The translations under genes were made by a program, and so were the position numbers. Below the pieces are notes generated by a model, which saw only the letters and a program-made list of their open reading frames with translations, did no database searches and was not told the origin of the DNA. A DNA stretch of 64,000 nt, taken from assembly GCA_040285825.1 (NCBI GenBank), contig JAUPSS010000001.1, positions 1,364,001-1,428,000 on the forward strand. Reading direction: 5' to 3'. Shown one piece after another: positions 52,720 through 61,700 of the stretch (its first letter is position 1; each line of letters begins with the position of its first letter). This DNA is from Eukaryota sp. TZLM1-RC. Lineage: Eukaryota; Metamonada: BaSk clade.

Positions 52720-53700
52720 AAGTAATGAACTTGATCTTAATGCGAGCAAATGCCTTCTGGATATTCTTGTGATTAAAGAAGCTCTTTTCCCTTTGGTAAT
52801 AATAGTAGTGAAAAATTCATCTTTTAATTTTTTTTAAAATTCTTGGAAATGTGATATAGGTAATGTGCCACAAATTCTGAATGAATTTCACGGTATTTTG
52901 GAAAAACTCAAAATTCAAGCGGATTCAATTTCTGTAGATTCAGAAAAACATATTAAATTTTTCATGCTTAAAATTTGCTACACTGGGAGAATAACCCACA
53001 TTTTGAGATCTTGTGCTCCTTCCATAGCATTAGATTTTTGTGGATCTTTCAATTGATTAATAACTGAATTTTCTGTTGTTTTCTTGGACTTACATCCAAG
53101 AAAGTTGAAAAATCATCTACTTTAATCAGCAAATTTTGGAAATGCTAGACTTACAAATTTTGAAGGTGCCAGACTTACACAGTACTCTATTATGTGCCAA
53201 TCAGCCTTATTGGCAAAAGTACAAATTTTCGCTATAATATTTCTCGTAAATATCCTGACGATTGTCAACTATTAGATCCTATTATCAATCTATAGTGAAA
53301 TCAGTTCAGTTTCAAACTAAAGATTACCATCCCAGATCTGGACCAAATGTTTCCCTCATTCAATTGGGGAAATTCCGTGCTGAATCGATCTCTTTTAAAT
53401 TTGCAGTTTTTGTGTGAAAAAGGTGAGAAAATATTATTGATAATTTTTGAAAGTCTGTATTAAGATGAAAAACTTGACATTATGATGAAAAACTTGGCTT
53501 CGAACAAAAATCCCGCTGTTGCAAATCTTTTACAAGATATGTGTGATAGTACTTCTTCTGCTTCAGTAACAGTCATTCTTCAAGTTTATGACACTCTCTT
53601 AACTTATTCTTCTTGAACTTTGAATATGAGACTTCGTTACCTATTATGGACTGCTAATTTGCCTCATAATTGAATTTGTAAGTGTTTTTGAAAAATTTCA
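52720..53700 (+). mobile_element. R2-like LINE copy F, strongly decayed
   Basis: Through many stops the plus strand follows LINE copy B from the end of RT (LNASKCLL near 52735) through the thumb (KHIKFFMLKICYTGRITHIL, 52865-53050), the ANLLQDMCDSTSSASVTVIL segment near 53530 and NMRLRYLL before the zinc finger (53625). It ends at the zinc-finger codons near 53700, where an opposite-strand copy begins. Confidence 0.7.
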
Positions 53701-53764
53701 ATTGAATTTGTCAAAAATAACAGTAAACAAATAAGTTATCGACCTTCCACACTTAAGAAAACAA

Positions 53765-54815
53765 CTTCATAACTAATGGGATGAGATTCATTGAACCAAC
53801 AATTGTCCTACAAAATCTTGATCTGCTAGCTGTCTAGCTAAAGCTTCTAATTCGATTGAAAAAATTAGGGAGAGATGGATTATGACAAATTGGATTCAAA
53901 ACTGCCATAAAAAATATCAAATCTTTTCATTGTGTTTTCTTGAACCATTTTTTGGAAGTTATTCAAAAAAGCTTCTACTGCTACTGATAGTCTATCGTTT
54001 ATCGAAAATGGGAAAACATTAAAAGCAAGTGGTCTATTTCTATCAGCATTAGCTTCTTCGATATCTTGATCATATTTTCTATGTTTTTCTTTTGCTTTAA
54101 AAGCAAGAGCATTTACTGGATTAAGTTTTCTTCTGTGAACAAAAGTATCATTTGCAACATTACATGAAACAAAGTCAACAATAGCTTCAGAATTATCAAT
54201 CCAATCACAGTATACATCACCTCTATCATCAGAACCAAAATTATTCAGAGAAAGTGTTTCTTTCAGCAGGGGCTCTTTAATACACGAGATTCTTGCAGTT
54301 TGTGCAATAATAAAATCAGTGTCTCTAACAGCATCATGTAATGAAGAACGATAAGTTATCAGTTTCGAACAATTCAGAGCATGGCGCAAAGTGAGTTGAG
54401 GTGAATTCGCACAAATACATTTTTCTTTTGATAATGATTGGTTAATGGGGATATTCAAATATAATCTCATTTTTGTTACAAATGCTTCATTAGTAGCACA
54501 CAATCCAAATCTTCGTGGTACAATGGTGACAGAAAGTGAAGAACCTGATGACTTATTTTCACAAACACCCTTTTCCAATAACAGAGTGAAGATCTTGATT
54601 TGAAACAGCCGATCTGCATATATTATTATAAAGATCATTTTCATACATTCCAGTCAATCGTTTCTTTAAGTTCAAAGTGTGTATTTTGAATTTAGAAAAT
54701 TCTTTTCTGGAATATTACAATTGAAAGATTGGGGAAAGTCCAACCTAGTGTGGACTAAGATAAGCATGATCAGGAACTTGTGACAGATTTATCCTAGTAA
54801 TTTTTCTGTTAGATG
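53765..54815 (-). mobile_element. R2-like LINE copy G (same subfamily as copy A)
   Basis: The 54644-53880 frame contains the C-terminal zinc finger (KCICANSPQLTLRHALNCS) and the endonuclease (DRGDVYCDWIDNSEAIVDFV, KEKHRKYDQDI), almost the same protein as copy A. Upstream, about 200 bp of the thumb is deleted (junction near 54742), and homology stops near 54815. The 3' tail CCCATTAGTTATGAA matches copy A. Of the seven copies these two are the closest pair. Confidence 0.8.
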
Positions 54816-54866
54816 CCGAAAACATCTTCTTAAATTACTCGGATTCCTCAAAATTATTGTCTTTTT

Positions 54867-55132
54867 TTAGATGATACCGAATTTTCTTGTGACCAAAGAG
54901 TTTTCACCAGCAGAGATTTTGAAAAATTCATTACCGTAAAATAATTGCAAATAATGCTGACTAAAATGAGAGTAAATAATTAATTCTGATTGAGGGAAAT
55001 AAAAAGGCACATCAACTAGAAAATCATCACAATTAAAAGTAAATAATTCAACAACGCTACCAAAACCAATATATTGCAATGATTGGTTATCCATTGAAGT
55101 AGATCCAAAGCAGAAGGTAACAGAGGTTGGTC
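54867..55132 (-). pseudogene. Fragment copied from a giant RCC1-type membrane protein gene
   Basis: The minus-strand frame (QSLQYIGFGSVVELFTFNCD, then SELIIYSHFSQHYLQL and SAGENSLVTRKFG) is about 85% identical in DNA to 58978-59245 of the giant gene downstream, corresponding to its residues about 1578-1667. It lies between two LINE fragments in opposite orientations. It is therefore either the last remnant of a paralogous neighbour destroyed by insertions or a copied gene piece. Confidence 0.85.
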
Positions 55133-55135
55133 TTT

Positions 55136-55600
55136 TAATGCGGCTTCGTTGTTTCATTTGGCCCAATAACGGCCCTCATAATTTAGTTTGCAAATGTGTA
55201 TCAAAAATTTCTCCAAATCATCTGTTTAATTGTAAACATTTTATTACTTTTCGATCAAAACTCCATGATGCAGTTAGACATCAGCTCTATTGTATGTCTA
55301 GATCTCACAGAATTGTCTCCTGTTTCGAACCATTACTTTCTCGTTTGGTTAAATGAGGGCACTTTGAATTCTTTTGGTCGCAACAGAGGAAATTTAATGT
55401 TTGAAGGATTTGATGATACCACTATCATTACTGATGTGAGATTAACTGATGTGTGTAATAATTCATTCATGCAATTAGCTCAGTCAAATCACAAGAATCC
55501 TTTCTCTGTTGTCGAAAATTCAAAAATTGATAAATAGAAAGCAAAGTTGATTTTCTTGAATGCTGAATCTCACACTCAGTGTTATTACATAATCTGTTAT
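55136..55600 (+). mobile_element. R2-like LINE copy H, C-terminal fragment
   Basis: Begins MRLRCFIWPNNGPHNLVC as in copy B, with the zinc finger (CKCVSKISPNHLFNCKHF, intact) and the start of the endonuclease (RGNLMFEGFDDTTIITDVRL) after one frameshift near 55350. Homology fades near 55600, shortly before the end of the giant gene. Confidence 0.75.
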
Positions 55601-55762
55601 TTTTTCCAAACTAATATAACTTTAATCATAATCATAATAAATATAATTTTGCAATAAGTTGTAATAAAAAATGGAAAAATCGGTTAAACCATATGGCAAT
55701 GAAAGAAATTGATTTGAATAATTTAAATCCAGTATCAATTCAGCTGAAGCTGAAGCAGTTTT

Positions 55763-58700
55763 CTACGAATAAAAAACATGTAGTATGAGCAATAAACTAC
55801 TGTAAAAAGACCCTATATAAGAAACATAACGATTTTGGTCACCAGAATAAAAGGTTAAAACAAGAAAAACAATTGCCTGAGTAATTAATTGAATTGTATA
55901 AGGTAAATACAATAAAATTAGCAGGAAAATTGCTACTATTAATGACCTAAACCTGTCATTATCTTTTTGTTTCTTGCATATCAAAATAAAACAGTAAACA
56001 GAAACCCCAAACAACAACAACATTTCAATGTCTAGCTTAATCTCAATTAATTTACTATAAATACCAATAAAACCAGTAAACAAGCAAAAGTGACAATAAT
56101 AAGAGTCTTTGAATGGGAAATTATGTCGTAGAACTTTTCTACAAAAAAAATGGTTAACGATGAAACAAAAAATCAACAGCAAAAACCCAAATCTATTACC
56201 AAATAATGATGCACTTAAGGAAAAAGGTACAGTGATCAGAAGAAGATTACCATTAATTACTACTGACAAAACCATCAAAAGTCTCAATGGACAAATTATT
56301 TGTCCTTTAGACCGAACAAGCGAGCGAGCGGTGGTCAAAGGCAGTGAAGGTAGAGTGAACTGTTTCAGAATCTTGTAATAAAAATGGTTCGAAAACCTCA
56401 GGTAATGTTCACTGAGTATCAATAAAAAAGCAAAAACCAAATTAAAAGCTACACTAATTATAAAAGTAAAAGCACTTGCTCCAATACAAATAAACCCATA
56501 CCTTTTGGTTCCATCAATACACTCAGTACAATCAATTCCTTTTGTATTAAATCGACATTGGTTATTTCTACATGAATACCTATAAGGACATGCTATTGCT
56601 CCTGTTTCGAGGGTAAACTTATAACCATTTGAAACAATTGCTAAATCACCATATTCACAAGTACTGAATTTTGGGCACTTAATACAACCTTCTCCGTCAT
56701 CAAACTCAGATTTTGGACAAACACATTCACTGATATTTGAAGTCCCAAATGATTTAGTAATTTTGTCTTGTGGACAATTGATACATTGTCCTAACAAAGG
56801 ATTATCCAAATAATAACCCAATGGACAAGGTTCACATTCCCCTACAGGACCAAGAACTGTTCCTGGCTTACAATGACACTCGTTATTTAGGTTAATTCTA
56901 GTTGGATCACAGTCGTTTAAGGTAAACATAGCTGAAGCAAGTGTTGATTGGTGAGAGAATAGTATTTCAGTTTCACCTAATGGTAAACCAGTTACTTCTA
57001 ATTCATTAAAACTTGACACATAGTGGGTAATCATTAAATCATGTGATAAGTCAACTTCATATAAACTGAGTGATTGGGTATAATTGACCAGTAAATCTTG
57101 AGTATTTAGTGTTAATTCAAGAGTAATAAGGACACAACTACTATAAAACAAATTGAAACGATTACAATGATTAATTTGAAGCAGATTTACTAATAATTCC
57201 TTTTTAAATTCTTGAAGAAGTAGAAAATTCAACTTTGATTTATCTGCAATACCAAAATGGATTGAATGATTTCCTGGATAGACACCTTGAATATCAAACT
57301 TAATTGAATTAAACGACTGAATATAATAATGATTATAACTGAAACTTGTAAAATTAAATAAATTCGATTGACCAGAATCAAAACAATTAACCATTAAGTT
57401 GTTTGAATCCCGACACTGAAGTTTTAAAATAAATGAGTTTGAAATCATAGTAATTGTATCATTTACTAAAATGATAGATTGTGGTTTTTGAGGTTCAATT
57501 AAAGCACTCAGCATTGACGTGGAATAGTAACAATCAGAAGAAGAAAATGAATAATTGACAGTAAAGGGTTCTGTGATAACTTCACTCAAAATTGTATTGT
57601 CTAACAGTTTGTAAATTGAGCCAAACATTTCAAACATTTCTCCAGCAAATTCATAATAACCACCAATAAACAGAAAATCTCCACTAGGTGTTATTCCTAA
57701 GAAATCATCAATTGGTCTCAAACACTTGTTAGTTTTGTATCCATAAATTTCAACTTCAAATAGTAGTAAATCTTCTAGTATTTCAAAAGAAATTGAGGTC
57801 ACATTACTAAAATCAACCTCAATACTACACATTAAAGCATCATCAAAACCATTCAAAAGTGATTCACAATTCCATAAATCATTGGTGGAATTACCAAGTC
57901 TAATTGGTGAGTTTTGTACTGAATTCGAACAAGAAGAATTAGTGGTAAGAGTAATTGAGGTTATTTGGTAAGTTTCTGTAAATTGAATGGTGAACTTCTC
58001 TCCAACTTTGAAACTAGAATAGCAATTACCAGTTGCAACAAGGCAACACCTAGTTTTATCGAATAAGTGAATTAGTGGTTGCTTATTGACAAACAAATCT
58101 GTATAGTGAACATGAGAAACGTGATCTGGAACGAAACAATGATCTACAAAAAAGGGTTCAGAAGTTAACTCCAAACTACCAATTTCCAAGTCAAAATAGT
58201 AAATACTAACCTTAACAAATTCCTTGTAAGTAGAAATAATGACATTTTTGCAGATCAGATTTAAACCATCAATGATGATATCAAATGATTTACTTTGAAT
58301 GACACAATGTAATGGTGGTTTGATTTCAGCATAAGTTTCCATAACGACATCTCTAGGTTCAAAAAAGGAAACCGTAGAATTTGAAAAGAGTTCAACGTCA
58401 AAAATTTGTAATTCTGCTACCAACATTGTGCCAAATAAATCAGAATGTAATTCTAAATTGAAAAAGGTTACAGGTTTAGTTAAGTTCAAATTACCTGGCG
58501 TTAGAATAACCTCAATTGTTTGAACATAATATGTTAAATTCTCCACAAATGAAGTCAACCTGTAGGCCAGATATTTATTGTCAATAGCCAGGGAATAATC
58601 GTTGAAGCTACTGAATCCTGATTCAATTAAAGCAGTCAAAGTAATATTATCAGACTTTAAAAGATAACTATTTCCCAATAACTCCAATTTTGGTGGTTCA

Positions 58701-61700
58701 ACTATTTGAAATACCATTTCTTTTGTAACTGTCGACTCGTGATAACTAACCACTAATTCAATTACACACACCCCCACTTCAGATCCAAATACTTCTAATT
58801 CGATCTGGGTATCAGTTGAAGAATATTTAACAAAACATTTACTTAACGAATTAATCTCAAAATATGTATCAGAATGGGGGAAAGTAATTGAACAATTATA
58901 AGAAACATTGACTTTAATAACCCTCAAAATATGGCCAAGTTCAATCATTTCTGATACCGTTCTAGAGTTAAGAAATAATGAATTTCCTTCTTTTTGTGTT
59001 ATCAAAGAGTTTTCACCAGCACTAATTTGCAAAATCTCATTACCATATGATAATTCCAAATAAGACTGACTAAAACGGGAGTAAATAATTAATTCTGATT
59101 GAAAGAAATAAAAAGGCACAATCACCAGAAAATCATCACAATTAATAGTAAATAATTCAACAACGCTACCAAAACCAATATATTGCAATGATTGGTTACC
59201 CATTGAAGTAAATCCATAGGTGAAGCTAACAGAGGTTGGTCCTTGAATAGAAAAATCAATCACTTTACCACCAAACAAAAATGAATGTTCCCAAAGACTG
59301 CTGTTGTAAAAGTCAATATTTTCACCTGTCAAAGTAATTGACACGTCAGTTGTCTTATATTCCCATTGAACTAAGCTTGGACTTAATGAATCAATAGTGA
59401 CTACTTTTGGTAAGCCTTGAAGAGTATTACAAAGAGATTCAGAACACAACTGGAAACTTGCTTCATTACTTTCTCTTTTGACTACTAAATTAATCAACAT
59501 ACATCCAGATTCATCAAATTCATAATCAGTAATTAAGACAGTACCATCACCAATTGGGAAATAGTCATGTAAATCAACATTATCAAAAAGTACACAAACT
59601 TTAATTATGCAGATTTGGTGTGTAATACAAATATAGTCTGTGGGTAGAACATAAAAATCTACAACTGGAACTTCTATTAACTTCACAAAATTCTTAGACA
59701 GCTGAACAAGAAGCTGCAAAGTATCAACTCCAGCTAGGTCAAAATTGAGCTCAAATTCAGTAGGGCCAGCAATCGTCCAGTTTAAAGGAACATTGCCAAC
59801 AACTTCTATATCATTACATTGGGATAATGTATTAAAGGTTAAATCTTGATTCAAAGTCAATGAAATATCCTCATCAAATGGGTTGAGTAGATGTGAACTT
59901 GTAATATAAGTTGGAAAATTAATTCCCAACTGGTAAGTATTAGAAACCTGTCCACCAATGGTAATAACTATTGGAACATTGCTGAATGATAAATTACAAA
60001 TATTTTCTATTTTTAAAACGATAACTGTATGGTTTATAGAAGTCAGAGAGTAAAGAAAAGTTGAATTTTGCAACTCCACCTCAACTAAATCTGGACTGTC
60101 AAAGAAATTGTTACCATAAATAACAACAAACTCTTCCAGTTTATAAGGGTTTTGTTTAGCAAAGTCAATTGAGGGAGATTGAAAACAAAAGGTCATAAAT
60201 ACGACAATATTGTCGAGACCTCGTTTGATTTCCACGTCATGACAACCAGCACCTGGAGGGACAATAACTGCGATAGTTTCGTGATTGATTGGGGAATCTG
60301 GTATAAAATTAATAGTACTGCTTGAAAACAATAATAAATCATGACCTAAATTGGTACCGTTTACTATTAATTCTTTACCTTGAGTTGGTGTTGGAGGAAG
60401 TGTAAGCTGTGGTGAACACATTTGCAAAACTGTTGTGCGGAAAAACTGAATAATTGGTGATGAAAAATGAACTGCAAAGTAATCGAGGGAGCTGTTTGGT
60501 GCATAATTGTCCTTGAAACTGATTAATAAGAAATCAACAGAGGAAAAAATATTTTTCGAAGCAGAATTATATTCATGAATCAACACAAAGTCTTCAATTA
60601 ATTCAGCAAAAGAAAAGTTAAATCCAATTTGCCATTCCCTTGTACCAACACATTCATTAATTGTTGATAATTCACCAATCATTAGCTCTAAATCAAGGTA
60701 TTTATCCTTACCTGAAATAGAACTGTTCTCGTCCAACTCAATTGATCTAACCAATACAGAGAGATTTGTATTTAATTCAATAGTGGAATTCAGAAGCAAT
60801 AACCTCGTTAAAGCTAAATAGTCAAGAAAGTTGAGAAAATAAGCAGTAGAGTCTTTGAAATTTAGATCAAAATAAAACATTGTATCAACTAAACAACCAA
60901 TCAAATCTGATTGAATTATAGTAAACGTTGAATTGATGAAACTAATTAAATAATTCTGTTGATTACAAGTAAAAACATTGGGAATTCCATCAAAAGTGTA
61001 ACCAACCATTTCCAATTGGGTTAGTTCCAAAAAACTTTGATCTATATTTAATAAATTACCACTAGTAAGGGTAAGATTGGTTAAATAAGTTTTAATTAAT
61101 TCAATGTTTGATTTCAATGAATCCAATAAGGAATGTACCTCACAATTACAAACATCAAAATCAACTGAAAAGAAATTGGAATCAATAACTTCAATCAAAG
61201 GTGAATCAGAAGTAACTTTTTCAAATGTAACATTTCTAAAGACTACTTCACTAGTGTGTTGGGCTAGCAAAAACTGACCCTTTGAGTGATTAACTATGAC
61301 ATTATTTAATTCAACACTAGATAAAGTAGTATTGATGAACAAAGAGCTTTGACAATTTGAAACATTGAGTGAATTAAAGACAACCTCACTAGTGATGGCT
61401 TCCAAAAGAATTAGGTCAGAGTATACAACAAATGAATTAGAAATGGAAATACTTGAATTGGTAGTAAAAATGATTGAAGGATTGAAATCACCAAAGTAAA
61501 TAGAATCTATTGAAAACTTAATATCAGTTAAATCCATTTTTGAATTTTCAACAAATAATACGTTATCAGATGGATAAACTTGACCTTCAATCAAAAAGTT
61601 GGTCATTTGAATGACTGAAAGATTGAAATACAAAGAAATTCCTTCACCAAGCAGTATTGAATTTAATCCAGTGAATTGACAAAGGTACAGGTCAATAAAG

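Noticed and set aside
56109-56378. 89-codon plus-strand frame
   Set aside because: It lies antisense inside the membrane-span region of the giant gene and has no family likeness.
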